Positions 8,707 through 18,640 of a stretch of DNA of 64,000 nucleotides are shown piece after piece (positions within the stretch are counted from its first letter, which is position 1; every line of letters starts with the position of its first letter). Source of the DNA: Sphingobacterium arenae (GTDB lineage: Bacteria > Bacteroidota > Bacteroidia > Sphingobacteriales > Sphingobacteriaceae); assembly GCF_014692505.1 (NCBI RefSeq), contig NZ_JACNYK010000002.1, positions 992,001 to 1,056,000 on the forward strand, read 5' to 3'. A program made the position numbers and the translations under genes. The notes beneath the pieces are model-generated. The model had not been told where the DNA came from. It saw nothing but the letters and a program-made list of their open reading frames with translations, and searched no databases.

Positions 8707-9684
8707 TTATAAATTGGACAACAATGCTGTTTTTTTCTCTTTGTATTCCTGTTCGTCGATAAGCCCTTCCTCAAACAACACTTTGATTTGTTGTAACTTC
8801 GCGCGCAAATCCCCCTGTCCCTGTGGCTTTTCCGCATTCGTCGCCGTTGTACTATTCATTTCCTTTAACAAGATTCCCATCGCCGCTCCCTGTTGCGCTC
8901 CCTGTTGTGCCAAATTACCGTCTTTGCTGATAGCGATAGCTGTATTGAATTGCTGAAATTTATCCATATTGTCACCCATCATATTCATACCCGTGATCTT
9001 GTCATAATAGGATGTTACCTCTTCCGGCAACGTGACGGAAGTAACCGTAAATTGTGTAATTGTAATTCCAAAATCCTGAAAGTAAGGTGCTATAAGCGGT
9101 TCAATACGTGCATTGAGTTCGGACAAGTTTCCAGCAATCTCAACTAAAGGGATTTGCGAGAGTGCCAATGCTTCTGCAAACTTTGGTGCAATAAAATCTC
9201 GCAGCTGTTGTTGAAACTCAAAGATTGTCAATTCTGGATAAGTACCCGCATATTCTTTAAAAAAACGAGGGACATCGACGATCCGTACATTATAACTTCC
9301 AAATGCCCGTATTCTTACCTGTCCAAATTTGGTGTCCGTCAACATAATCGGGGCCGGTGTTCCCCATTTTAGATTAACAAATTGCTTTACCGAGAAAAAA
9401 TACACATCTGCCTTAAACGGGCTTTCAAACCCATATTTCCATCCTTTTAACCTCGAGAGAACCGGAATATTATTTGTGGAGAGCGTATGCGTTCCTGCTG
9501 TCAAAACATCGGCAATATTTCCCTCATTCATAAACATCACCTGCTGACTTTCTCGAACAATTACCTTGGCGCCGTTCTTGATTTCCCGATCACCATCTGG
9601 GACCTTCCACATCATTACATTTGGGTTGTGTTCAACCCATTCGAGTATCTCTATAAAAGGTAATTTAGACGTTGCTGAACTCAT
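8707..9684 (-). CDS. SPFH-domain protein with C-terminal SHOCT-like tail
   Basis: A 325 aa SPFH/band-7 protein of the soluble, virion-core-like or YdjI-like type. It has no N-terminal membrane segment. The SPFH core covers about residues 25-230 (KVIVRESQQVMFMNEGNIADVL, VRIRAFGSYNVRIVDVPRFFKEY). A linker rich in Gln and Ala leads to a short C-terminal helix pair (LRAKLQQIKVLFEEGLIDEQEYKEKKTALL), which is a SHOCT-like motif. It is the first gene of a four-gene minus-strand operon. Such proteins form membrane-associated scaffolds in envelope stress responses; that role here is inferred. Confidence 0.88.
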   Translation of the reverse strand: MSSATSKLPFIEILEWVEHNPNVMMWKVPDGDREIKNGAKVIVRESQQVMFMNEGNIADVLTAGTHTLSTNNIPVLSRLKGWKYGFESPFKADVYFFSVKQFVNLKWGTPAPIMLTDTKFGQVRIRAFGSYNVRIVDVPRFFKEYAGTYPELTIFEFQQQLRDFIAPKFAEALALSQIPLVEIAGNLSELNARIEPLIAPYFQDFGITITQFTVTSVTLPEEVTSYYDKITGMNMMGDNMDKFQQFNTAIAISKDGNLAQQGAQQGAAMGILLKEMNSTTATNAEKPQGQGDLRAKLQQIKVLFEEGLIDEQEYKEKKTALLSNL

Positions 9685-9813
9685 ATGCTTTGAAATTTAG
9701 TACGTATTATTTGCTTACTAAAAGTACGGCATAAGAGACCTAAATCGTGTCGATACAACGACTACAAAACGACTACAAAAAACACAACAAACTGATATTC
9801 AAAAACATAAAAA

Positions 9814-11625
9814 TTAGGATAGGTTATCTGAATTTCCTATCGGTTCACTTAATTCCTGTAAATAACGATCTAAATCGACTTCTTTATCCAGGTTTAATTT
9901 TTGTTTTATTCGATATTTAGTGACCCGCACACTCTTCGGTTCGATATGAAATGCAGCAGCCATTTCTTTGGTAGATAATTTCAAGTGGATATATGCACAA
10001 TGTTTCAACTCGAGCGAACTCAATCTGTCTCCAGATTGCTCTTTGAGCTTCTGAAAGAATTCCGGGTGGATATTCTTAAATTCTCGAGCCGACTGTTCGA
10101 CACGTTCTTCCAAGCGCATCTCTTCCTTAATCATCCTATCAATATATCCAGTATTATCTTCGGTCTCCAATTTTTTCATTTTTTCCTTTAACTGGAGTAA
10201 TAACCTATTTTTTCGTTCTATCTGCAGTGCATCCGCCATAGATTCCCTCTGTAGCTGCTCCATCTGCAGACCCAACAGTTTTTGCTCCGAGAGCAACCGG
10301 GCCTGTTCCTGCTGTTGTATCTGCAGTTGTAATTTGGATTGCTCCTCCATATCCTGTTTCTGTTGTTGTAGGCGTAAATTCCGTTCAGTTTGTAATTTAT
10401 GCTTATTTTTGAACGACACCCGAAACAAGAATAAACTGACAATTAATGAAATACAGACCCCTGCCAATAAATATAATTGAATCCTACGGTTGCTGGCGCG
10501 TTGCTCAGAATCTCTAATATCCGCTATTAAGCGTTTATTTTCGTATTGTGCCTCCAGTTTATTTGCCTGCGCCATTTGTGCCTGATCAAATATTTTTTGG
10601 TTAAATTCTTCTTTCTTTTTCTGGTAATACAGCGCTTTTTCGAAATCTCCCTTTCGGGTGTAGAGGTCGCTCAGCCCTTGCGTAACGTTCGTTAAATTGT
10701 AGTATGACGGTTCTTTCACTTCAATCAAGTGGATATAAGAATTCATCAGGTAGCTCTCGGCCACTTGGTTATTTCCCTCGATAGCCGCGACCTCCGCCAA
10801 AAGACCATTTACGTTGGCCATCACGTCATAGTTCCGATCAAATCTTTCGTACACCCGTCGGGCCTCCCCCGCATAATGGATAATGCTTGCACGGGTTTCC
10901 TCTTTTTTAGGCTCTCTATAACGAAAAAAATGATTCGCCATATTGATATTCGCTATAGCATATGTTCTTACCGCCACCGCTTCGGGACGTTCGTGATATA
11001 CACCCATCGATTGTTGGAGATATTTCGGAATACTGTCCAAATAATTGGTTTGCTGATCCTGACTATATTTAAATTCCATGACAACCGATTTAGCGCTATA
11101 GGCATTCGCTAATAACTCATAATCCTCGGCCTGTTTAGCTCTATCAATGACCAGTTCGGCATATTTCTCACAGCGTTCTAGATTGTTCCACGTCGAATAA
11201 ACCCCATAGAGAATATAATAGGCTCTCGCTTCCAATGCAGGAAAAGGATGCTCTCGCAAGACCTCGATTGCCTTTTGGGCATTTTCGACCGCCAACTCGC
11301 CCACATTCAAATAATTGAAATATGTTGCTTGGGTAAGGTAAGCATACGCACGATTAATGGGTAAACGAACACTATCCGCTAAGCGGCGATTTCGATCGCT
11401 ATATACCTTCGCTGTGTCGTAGTGCCCCACAACCAGATAATGCTTACTGAGCTCCATCAGTAATTTGGCGTACTCTTGCGGTTTATATTTAGCATCACTC
11501 AACGATTCCGCTTTTTTAAGGAATCGTATGTTGCTACCATAATTCGACTTTAATCGGGCTTGATAAGCTTGCTCCAATAACCCATCCATTGTGTGCTTTT
11601 GAGCAAACCCCTGCCAGGAGATCAC
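9814..11625 (-). CDS. TPR-containing transmembrane HTH regulator
   Basis: Bacteroidota-type one-protein regulator. Several TPR-like repeats fill residues 10-370 and would lie in the periplasm. One membrane segment follows (IQLYLLAGVCISLIVSLFLF), then a long Gln-rich coiled coil and a C-terminal LuxR-like HTH (ELKHCAYIHLKLSTKEMAAAFHIEPKSVRVTKYRIKQKL). The only conventional start is the GTG at 11625, which would leave a signal peptide of only a few residues. The frame upstream encodes a good signal peptide (RRRYILRIYFSILLFVISWQGFAQ) but offers no ATG, GTG or TTG before a stop. The real start may be an ATT at 11698-11700, three bases after the upstream stop codon. Confidence 0.85.
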   Translation of the reverse strand: MISWQGFAQKHTMDGLLEQAYQARLKSNYGSNIRFLKKAESLSDAKYKPQEYAKLLMELSKHYLVVGHYDTAKVYSDRNRRLADSVRLPINRAYAYLTQATYFNYLNVGELAVENAQKAIEVLREHPFPALEARAYYILYGVYSTWNNLERCEKYAELVIDRAKQAEDYELLANAYSAKSVVMEFKYSQDQQTNYLDSIPKYLQQSMGVYHERPEAVAVRTYAIANINMANHFFRYREPKKEETRASIIHYAGEARRVYERFDRNYDVMANVNGLLAEVAAIEGNNQVAESYLMNSYIHLIEVKEPSYYNLTNVTQGLSDLYTRKGDFEKALYYQKKKEEFNQKIFDQAQMAQANKLEAQYENKRLIADIRDSEQRASNRRIQLYLLAGVCISLIVSLFLFRVSFKNKHKLQTERNLRLQQQKQDMEEQSKLQLQIQQQEQARLLSEQKLLGLQMEQLQRESMADALQIERKNRLLLQLKEKMKKLETEDNTGYIDRMIKEEMRLEERVEQSAREFKNIHPEFFQKLKEQSGDRLSSLELKHCAYIHLKLSTKEMAAAFHIEPKSVRVTKYRIKQKLNLDKEVDLDRYLQELSEPIGNSDNLS

Positions 11626-11703
11626 AAATAACAGGATACTGAAGTATATTCTTAATATGTAGCGCCTTCTCGTTTCGATAACGCTAAATATATTAATAAT
11701 TCG

Positions 11704-12618
11704 TTAAAGAATTATATCCGTCGATTTTTTTATCTGTATCCCATACCTTTCCTGAAGCAATTTAAACTGTCGATTTGTACTGTCTTCAAACCCGTCTATG
11801 GGAGACATACAATCCTCCAATAACGTTATACGCGACGTCATCTCGGGTTGACCTGCATAGTGTTCAAGAATCTGTTCTGCCGATGCTAACACACAATGAC
11901 TAGACGCCTCACCGGCAATATAGATCGCATCATATGCCGCTACTGCATCTAGCACCGTATAGTTCACATACTGCTCACGATCGTATTCAGCCCTAATGAT
12001 GCCATACATTTCTGTATAAGGATTCTGTCCTTTGTAAACCAATGTTGGTGTTGTTTGGCGTGCCGCGGCATGAAAGTAGAGCATCTTTGTAAACTCACTT
12101 TCTAGTTTCGCACCAAAAGTACCTTCCAAGCAATGATAAGGCCATATCAACAACTCCTTTTTGTTTCCCGATTTCAAGTTACCAAGATATTCCAGCGAAC
12201 GTTCGGTTTCTCCATTCACAACTTTCCAAGTACCATTGGCGACATCATCAAACCTAATAATTGTAAAAGGTTGTGGATGCCTTCCTTCCTTATCCATCCA
12301 CCAAGCAGGATGAAAAATTTGCATTCTCGAATGGCAATCCAAACTACAGATTACGTGGGTGAGCGACTCCATGTTGCGATACATCCATTGCGTTAACCGT
12401 TTCACATCATCTGTGGATCCCGGAACCGCAAGACTACCAATACCCTCCATAAAATCGTGCTGTACATCGATAGCCAACAATAGAGTCCTTTTCTTATCTT
12501 GGTGCGCTGGCTTGCTGTTTTCAGCTTCTGCCAAGGCGATGATGTCCGTCATATGCTCTTTACTTTCAAAGGAAGCGATATGGTCTATATCAATAATCTG
12601 ATCGTATGCGGTGTTCAT
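11704..12618 (-). CDS. Nicotinamidase-like cysteine hydrolase
   Basis: Isochorismatase/nicotinamidase-fold amidohydrolase, probably releasing ammonia from an amide. The triad is visible: D51 in AIDVQHDF, a lysine in LVYKGQNPY (about 196) and C242 in SSHCVLAS. The metal site DxH(x)6H is in SLDCHSRMQIFHP, and WPYHCLEGTFGA is close to the nicotinamidase signature. At 304 aa it is longer than PncA (about 200 aa), with an extra N-terminal 45 residues and insertions, so the substrate may differ. A terminator separates it from tmm upstream, and the TPR regulator follows immediately. Confidence 0.82.
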   Translation of the reverse strand: MNTAYDQIIDIDHIASFESKEHMTDIIALAEAENSKPAHQDKKRTLLLAIDVQHDFMEGIGSLAVPGSTDDVKRLTQWMYRNMESLTHVICSLDCHSRMQIFHPAWWMDKEGRHPQPFTIIRFDDVANGTWKVVNGETERSLEYLGNLKSGNKKELLIWPYHCLEGTFGAKLESEFTKMLYFHAAARQTTPTLVYKGQNPYTEMYGIIRAEYDREQYVNYTVLDAVAAYDAIYIAGEASSHCVLASAEQILEHYAGQPEMTSRITLLEDCMSPIDGFEDSTNRQFKLLQERYGIQIKKSTDIIL

Positions 12619-12632
12619 ATTGGATGATTAAG

Positions 12633-12668
12633 TAAATAAAAAACTCCCGTAATAAATGTACGGGAGTT
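12633..12668 (-). terminator. Terminator of tmm
   Basis: AACTCCCGT at 12642-12650 pairs perfectly with ACGGGAGTT at 12660-12668. On the minus strand the stem is followed by a T-rich run (complement of 12633-12641). It lies directly after the tmm stop codon and before the hydrolase start. Confidence 0.85.
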
Positions 12669-12679
12669 CTTTATGAATA

Positions 12680-14071
<1,392 letters not shown>

Positions 14072-14106
14072 TCATGCGATTAAACAAATAATAAAATTAA
14101 ATCCGT

Positions 14107-14214
14107 AATGTTTATTACATTCTCTAACGAATGTTTACAGATGAGAATTTCTTCCCAAAGAAGATGGCCATTGCTTGAATGGCCCCAATAGAATATAGCG
14201 TCCGAACGCTATAT
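14107..14214. promoter_or_regulatory. Inverted repeats in the tmm/msrA intergenic region
   Basis: Three dyads occur in the 298 bases between the divergent tmm and msrA: AATGT-ttatt-ACATT (14107-14121), GGCCAT-7-ATGGCC (14166-14184) and ATATAGCGT-4-ACGCTATAT (14193-14214). The last has a perfect 9-base arm. They could be operators or leader hairpins. No T-run follows, so they do not look like terminators. Confidence 0.35.
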
Positions 14215-14345
14215 GACTTTAACAAAAATACACAAAATTTTCCACATAAGCAAAAAAGGAAGTCACCACAACCTTTTTATTCCATAGGTCACCCGTACGA
14301 CAACACAGAAATTCGTAACTTTAAAGAAATTAACGAGATACTATC

Positions 14346-15014
14346 ATGAGACTTCAGCGTATTATTCCCTATAGCAGCAGGTTGACTTTCTTTCTCTTGT
14401 TTGTTCTTTCGATCTCTTGCGCACAAACAAAATCCGACAATAATCTAGATACTGTGGATCCGAAGATCGTTAACCAAGCGACTGATACCGCCACGTTTGC
14501 CGCCGGCTGCTTCTGGTGTGTGGAAGAACAATTCAAACAATTAGAAGGTGTTATTTCCGTTATATCTGGCTATACGGGTGGCCATGTCCGCAATCCAACC
14601 TATAGACAAGTAACCACCGGCAGAACAGGACATGCTGAAGCCTGCAATATCATTTACAATCCCGCTGAGATCTCTTACGATGAATTGCTTGCGGCGTTCT
14701 TTGTTGCCCATGATCCAACACAATTGAACCGTCAGGGAGCCGACGTAGGTACACAATACCGATCCGCAATTTTTTATCACGACGACAACCAAAAAAAACG
14801 AGCAAACTTTTACATCAAGCAACTGGATGATGAAGGTGCTTACAGCAAAAAAATCGTTACTGAGGTAAGTCCCTATGATAAATTTTACGAAGCAGAAGAT
14901 TATCATCAGGATTATTATATCAATAATATGAGCGAACCTTATTGTCAAATGGTCATTCAACCTAAGCTGGAAAAATTCAAAAAGGTTTTCAAAGGAAAAC
15001 TAAAGCAAGAATAA
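14346..15014 (+). CDS. msrA: Peptide-methionine (S)-S-oxide reductase MsrA, lipoprotein
   Basis: Repairs oxidised methionine in proteins. The catalytic motif GCFWC is at residues 54-58 (nucleophile Cys55), with the usual YTGGHVRNPTYRQV and GHAEACNIIYNP blocks. A signal peptide with lipobox SISC (Cys25) places it outside the cytoplasm, attached to a membrane, where it would repair envelope proteins. Length (222 aa with signal) is normal. It ends 4 bases from the convergent VOC gene. Confidence 0.95.
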   Translation: MRLQRIIPYSSRLTFFLLFVLSISCAQTKSDNNLDTVDPKIVNQATDTATFAAGCFWCVEEQFKQLEGVISVISGYTGGHVRNPTYRQVTTGRTGHAEACNIIYNPAEISYDELLAAFFVAHDPTQLNRQGADVGTQYRSAIFYHDDNQKKRANFYIKQLDDEGAYSKKIVTEVSPYDKFYEAEDYHQDYYINNMSEPYCQMVIQPKLEKFKKVFKGKLKQE

Positions 15015-15018
15015 GTCG

Positions 15019-15735
15019 TTAGTCTAAGATAACATCGTGCTTGCGCGCGAGCCCCATTTTTTCCTTTTCTGTAACGTTGATTTGACGTAATAGGATTCTA
15101 CATTCGTCCGAACGCATAGGATCGTTCATCGTGTCTGCTAAATCTATCCGGATTATTAAGGCTTCGGCAATATCTATTTGCGCTTCATTTTTGAATTTCC
15201 GCAATGCCGCATCTAAGGTTTTTGCCGCAGCCTTTTCATCCTCTTTATAATCTCTGAATCGGATCGCTCTAGCTATGGATTGCTGTAAGGGATGTTGATT
15301 ATTGTCGTCTGCCTTTTCCCATATCTCATCATCCTCTTCCTTATCACTGATAAAGATAATACAGTTGCCGGAAACATCTGTCAATGTGAAACGCGTTGCT
15401 TCAGGTTTCATTCGGGAAATTCTCGGGATTCCCGAATGCGGAACTCTTCCGAGGTTTTCTTTAAACTTTTGGGTGAACTCCTTGTACACCTCACCCGCAT
15501 CAGAAATCATAACGAGACAACCGTTATACAAATTACTAGTCGTATCCATTCCCTTTACCCTCCCAAAATGTAATTCATAACCTCCTCGTTCAATCACTCC
15601 ATATTGATAAGGACGGGTCATTTTGTACGTCACGGTAAACCCCAACATCTCCCAAAAAGAAAGGGTTTCTTCGATTTCTGCACAGGGTAATGAAGGAATG
15701 GTCATCCATTCCCGATTATGCTTCAATTGTTTCAT
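15019..15735 (-). CDS. VOC (glyoxalase/bleomycin-resistance) family protein with extra C-terminal helices
   Basis: The first 130 residues form a VOC domain (MTIPSLPCAEIEETLSFWEMLGFTVTYK, TRFTLTDVSGNCIIFI). The last 90 residues are helical and charged (RDYKEDEKAAAKTLDAALRKF) and resemble a TPR-like pair, which is unusual for a simple VOC protein. Substrate unknown; a dioxygenase, lyase or binding protein are all possible. It converges on msrA with almost no gap, so the two 3' ends may influence each other. Confidence 0.75.
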   Translation of the reverse strand: MKQLKHNREWMTIPSLPCAEIEETLSFWEMLGFTVTYKMTRPYQYGVIERGGYELHFGRVKGMDTTSNLYNGCLVMISDAGEVYKEFTQKFKENLGRVPHSGIPRISRMKPEATRFTLTDVSGNCIIFISDKEEDDEIWEKADDNNQHPLQQSIARAIRFRDYKEDEKAAAKTLDAALRKFKNEAQIDIAEALIIRIDLADTMNDPMRSDECRILLRQINVTEKEKMGLARKHDVILD

Positions 15736-15859
15736 TGCTTTACTTTTATTTCAGGCAAATCTAGTTGCTTCGGTCTGGAATACCATCTTTATATACCTTT
15801 TAGTATATATCACGAAAAAACAACAACTCTCTGAATAAAAGACTTTTACCGAGGATTAT

Positions 15860-16207
15860 CTATTCCGTAAAAACGCCCATTTCTTTCATCAGAAAGATGC
15901 CATAAGTGTTCATCTGGTCGATAACAGGTAGTGCCTTTTTGGCTTTCTCTGTCAGTTGATACTCTACCCGAGGAGGTTTTTCCAAAAATGACTGTCGCGT
16001 CAGCATCTCTTTATCTTCCAGTTCGCGTAATTGCGTAAACAACATTTTGTCTGAAATATGTGGTATTGCCTTCTTCAGATCACCATAACGGGTAGAACCT
16101 TTACGAAGACAAAGTAAAATCGGAATTTTCCACGTACCGCCAATATGTGCCATGGCAAATTCGATAGGACTGTAATAAATTTTGTTGTCGTATATAAATT
16201 CTTTCAT
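15860..16207 (-). CDS. HxlR-family transcriptional regulator
   Basis: A 115 aa winged-helix protein with the HxlR pattern: AMAHIGGTWKIPILLCLRKGSTRYGDLKKAIPHISDKMLFTQLRELEDKEML. No cysteine appears in the N-terminal region, so a thiol-switch mechanism is unlikely. It lies 30 bases after a MarR-type gene on the same strand and is probably co-transcribed with it, giving a two-regulator unit. Confidence 0.88.
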   Translation of the reverse strand: MKEFIYDNKIYYSPIEFAMAHIGGTWKIPILLCLRKGSTRYGDLKKAIPHISDKMLFTQLRELEDKEMLTRQSFLEKPPRVEYQLTEKAKKALPVIDQMNTYGIFLMKEMGVFTE

Positions 16208-16237
16208 GAATATGAAATTTCTGACGTGTTACCATCA

Positions 16238-16924
16238 TCATGATTTCTCTTTACCAAACTGCGCAATCTGTTTCACTAAACCCTCGTGTACGGATTTCAG
16301 TTGTTCTTCGCCAAGCAGTTCTACCAATAATTCGTCAATCGATTTGCTTTTCGAACGTGATAAAATATCTTGGTGCTTTTGTTCCGTATCCTTCAGGATA
16401 TTGATAACAACCTGTTTATCCTTGCTATCTATATCATTATACATCAATAAGGTCGGTTTATACAGTAATTGATAAAGATGAAACAATATTTTTTCCCCTT
16501 CGGGTGTAAGCTTTACTAATTTTGCTCTTTTATCATCTGGAGCCGTGCGCTCCGCAATGTATCCATGCTTCTTCAGCTTGTTAAGGGTATCGATTCCCGT
16601 GGTCTGCTCTGCAAAGTTATACTGAATGATCTGTGTCTTCTTTACTTCCTTTAAATGATAAATAGAACTCAAAAAATAGAACCATTCAAGCTCAAATCCA
16701 GGCATATCGTGAAGAGCCATTTTTGAATAGGCCGCCTGCATACCAGCAAGTCTTCCTATAAGCTTCGCGAAGGTGGTGTCTAAATCTGGCGGAGTAAGTC
16801 CATCAAACAGCTGGTTGTTACTTTCTGTAGCTAAATAGTACATACAGAATTCCGTCGCAGAAACATCCGTATTCTTCTGTGCATATTCCTCCCAAGCGGA
16901 AATTAATTTTACAAGCTCGCTCAT
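16238..16924 (-). CDS. MarR-type winged-helix regulator (long form)
   Basis: A 228 aa MarR-like regulator, longer than the usual 140-160 aa because of N- and C-terminal extensions. The winged helix is in ILKVKKT...QTTGIDTLNKLKKHGYIAERTAPDDKRAKLVKLTPEGEK (about residues 85-150). The start codon abuts a 19-base operator-like repeat whose second copy overlaps the promoter of the divergent gene at 17044, so autoregulation and control of that gene are likely. Confidence 0.85.
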   Translation of the reverse strand: MSELVKLISAWEEYAQKNTDVSATEFCMYYLATESNNQLFDGLTPPDLDTTFAKLIGRLAGMQAAYSKMALHDMPGFELEWFYFLSSIYHLKEVKKTQIIQYNFAEQTTGIDTLNKLKKHGYIAERTAPDDKRAKLVKLTPEGEKILFHLYQLLYKPTLLMYNDIDSKDKQVVINILKDTEQKHQDILSRSKSKSIDELLVELLGEEQLKSVHEGLVKQIAQFGKEKS

Positions 16925-16926
16925 AA

Positions 16927-17017
16927 TTACATCGAATTCGATATAAAAATAGAAATAATATCGAAAATAACTTGTAAAATAAAATCCTATGCGTATATTT
17001 ACATCGAAATAGATATA
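16927..17017. promoter_or_regulatory. Promoter with two copies of a MarR operator
   Basis: TTACATCGAA-3-GATATA occurs at 16927-16945 and again at 16999-17017, identical at 16 of 16 fixed bases, 72 bases apart. A related TATCGAAAATA lies between them. For the plus strand, TTG at 16972-16974, a 19-base spacer and TATATTTA at 16994-17001 form a promoter, so the second copy starts within the -7 element. The first copy touches the start codon of the MarR gene. Confidence 0.7.
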
Positions 17018-17043
17018 TTAATAATATAAATAAAACGAAAACG

Positions 17044-17604
17044 ATGAAAAAAATATTAACAATTAAAAGTATACTCATTCTATTACTTTCCTTGAATGCT
17101 GTCGTAATCTTATTTCAATTTATCTATGTAACGCCTGAACCTGAAATTTATAACTACGACTTCCCGCAAGGTAAAATGACCGATATCCAGGCCATTCAAC
17201 AATTAGAAAATACCAACGCCGAAGGTTGGGCAGAAGGAAATGGAGCCAAAATGGCTTCGGTATTTACTTCGGATGCGGATTACGTAACATTCAATGGTGA
17301 GTGGCTAAAGGGGAATGACGAAATTGCGACCGTACACCAAGAACTTTTTGATGGGGTTTTAAAAGGTTCCAGTCTCGCCAATAGAAATATACGGAGTATT
17401 CAATTTATTGCCGATAATATTGCCATTATTCATATGACCGGCGCTATACGCCAAAAAGGAAAACATGAACCTGCAAAGAGTCGGAATTCTATCCAGACAT
17501 TGATCGCCAAAAAAGAAAACAACGAATGGAAATTCGTCGCTTTCCATAATGCCAGAATCAAGCGGATATCCCTGTGGGAAGGTATGATGATGTCCTTTAA
17601 TTAA
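17044..17604 (+). CDS. SnoaL-like/DUF4440 (SgcJ/EcaC-type) protein with N-terminal anchor
   Basis: Residues 5-27 are a membrane segment (ILTIKSILILLLSLNAVVILFQFIYV), followed by an NTF2-like domain of about 130 residues (QLENTNAEGWAEGNGAKMASVFTSDADYVTFNGEWLKGNDEIATVHQELFDG). Such domains bind small molecules or act as hydrolases and isomerases. It is divergent from the MarR gene and shares its operators, so it is the probable target. Function otherwise unknown. Confidence 0.8.
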   Translation: MKKILTIKSILILLLSLNAVVILFQFIYVTPEPEIYNYDFPQGKMTDIQAIQQLENTNAEGWAEGNGAKMASVFTSDADYVTFNGEWLKGNDEIATVHQELFDGVLKGSSLANRNIRSIQFIADNIAIIHMTGAIRQKGKHEPAKSRNSIQTLIAKKENNEWKFVAFHNARIKRISLWEGMMMSFN

Positions 17605-17611
17605 TATCAAT

Positions 17612-18253
17612 CTATTTACAACCGTACTTATCATGTAAACCCACACCATCAAAAATCTGCTGTTTATACTTCTCGATCCGCCCCGTTCTCGTTTGAGCTT
17701 GTTTAGGCTGTGAAAAATATATAATGTATCCCCTTTGTCGTCCTGCTGTCAAGGCGTAAAAAGCTTTTTCAAAGGTTAGATCTTTTTCAAATGCCTGCAA
17801 CAATTCTTCGGGAATAGGTTCTGGATTTTTCATGAACTCTACCTTTTTCCCGCTTTTTTCAATCTCAACAGCTTCCATAATATAGGATTTCAGGGTTTTC
17901 TTTACCTTTTCGATCTCTTCTGTACTTGTAAATTTGATTATCCTATCGGATTACAAATTGCCCTGTTGGGAAAGAATTTTTTGCTCGTCAGACAATAAAG
18001 CTCCTTTGAAAAAACCAATGTTGGCGGATGCCTTTAATGCGCCTACAGAAAGGATATTTTTACCCTGGTGAGTATAAATGGGTGCACCCCATTTTAATTC
18101 TTCTTTTAACCCTGTTTCTAAAACAATCTGCCTCAATGTTTCTAGCTCCTCCCGCCAAGGATGGACTTTGCATTGAGGCGTAGCGCCATATTTACAGCGC
18201 ATACAGCCATCTATGAAGTATTTATCAACCTGTGGATTTAATTCTATCTTCAT
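17612..18253 (-). pseudogene. YdeI/OmpD-associated (DUF1801-OmdA) gene with an in-frame stop
   Basis: The part from 18253 encodes a DUF1801-like domain (ELKWGAPIYTHQGKNILSVGALKASANIGFFKGALL) and stops at TAA, 17951-17953. The same frame continues without a shift: 24 codons later comes MEAVEIEKSGKKVEFMKNPEPIPEELLQAFEKD and the C-terminal OmdA domain (FEKAFYALTAGRQRGYIIYFSQPKQAQTRTGRIEKYKQQIFDGVGL). Family members run straight through this point, so a single CAA-to-TAA change explains the break. The start overlaps the stop of the DoxX-like gene by 4 bases. A sequencing error is possible. Confidence 0.85.
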
Positions 18254-18636
18254 TTTTGTTGCATTACAAGTTTTCGCTCATTCGGTCGGAAATACCAAGA
18301 TACAATGGTTAGCAGCAATAATAGCGACGGTCCAAAATATTCCATAGCTTCGTCGCCAACAGCAATATGGGTAAAAATAGCACCTGTCATCAAAAAGAAA
18401 AAACCCGCATAAGCCCATTCTTTAACCAACGGAAATCTAGGTACCAGCACCGCTACAGCCCCCAGTATTTTCCAAACACCAATAATTGTTAAAAAATAGA
18501 CCGGGTAGCCCAGCTCGATCATTTTTTTGACTTCCTCGTCCATCCGGATAATCTGAACAATTCCTGTTGAGACCATCCCTAAGCTAAGCCAGACGGTTAC
18601 TATCCAATAAATAATTCTATTTGTCCTCTTCATCAT
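18250..18636 (-). CDS. DoxX-like membrane protein
   Basis: A 128 aa protein with four membrane segments of the DoxX-like type (YWIVTVWLSLGMVSTGIVQIIRM, LTIIGVWKILGAVAVLVPRFPLVKEWAYAGFFFLMTGAIFTHI). The phrase KILGA(V)...P...KEWAYAG also occurs in the homologue at 20751-21125. It sits between an SRPBCC gene (4 bases upstream) and the interrupted DUF1801-OmdA gene (4-base overlap), in a translationally coupled series. Role unknown. Confidence 0.85.
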   Translation of the reverse strand: MMKRTNRIIYWIVTVWLSLGMVSTGIVQIIRMDEEVKKMIELGYPVYFLTIIGVWKILGAVAVLVPRFPLVKEWAYAGFFFLMTGAIFTHIAVGDEAMEYFGPSLLLLLTIVSWYFRPNERKLVMQQK

Positions 18637-18640
18637 ACGT

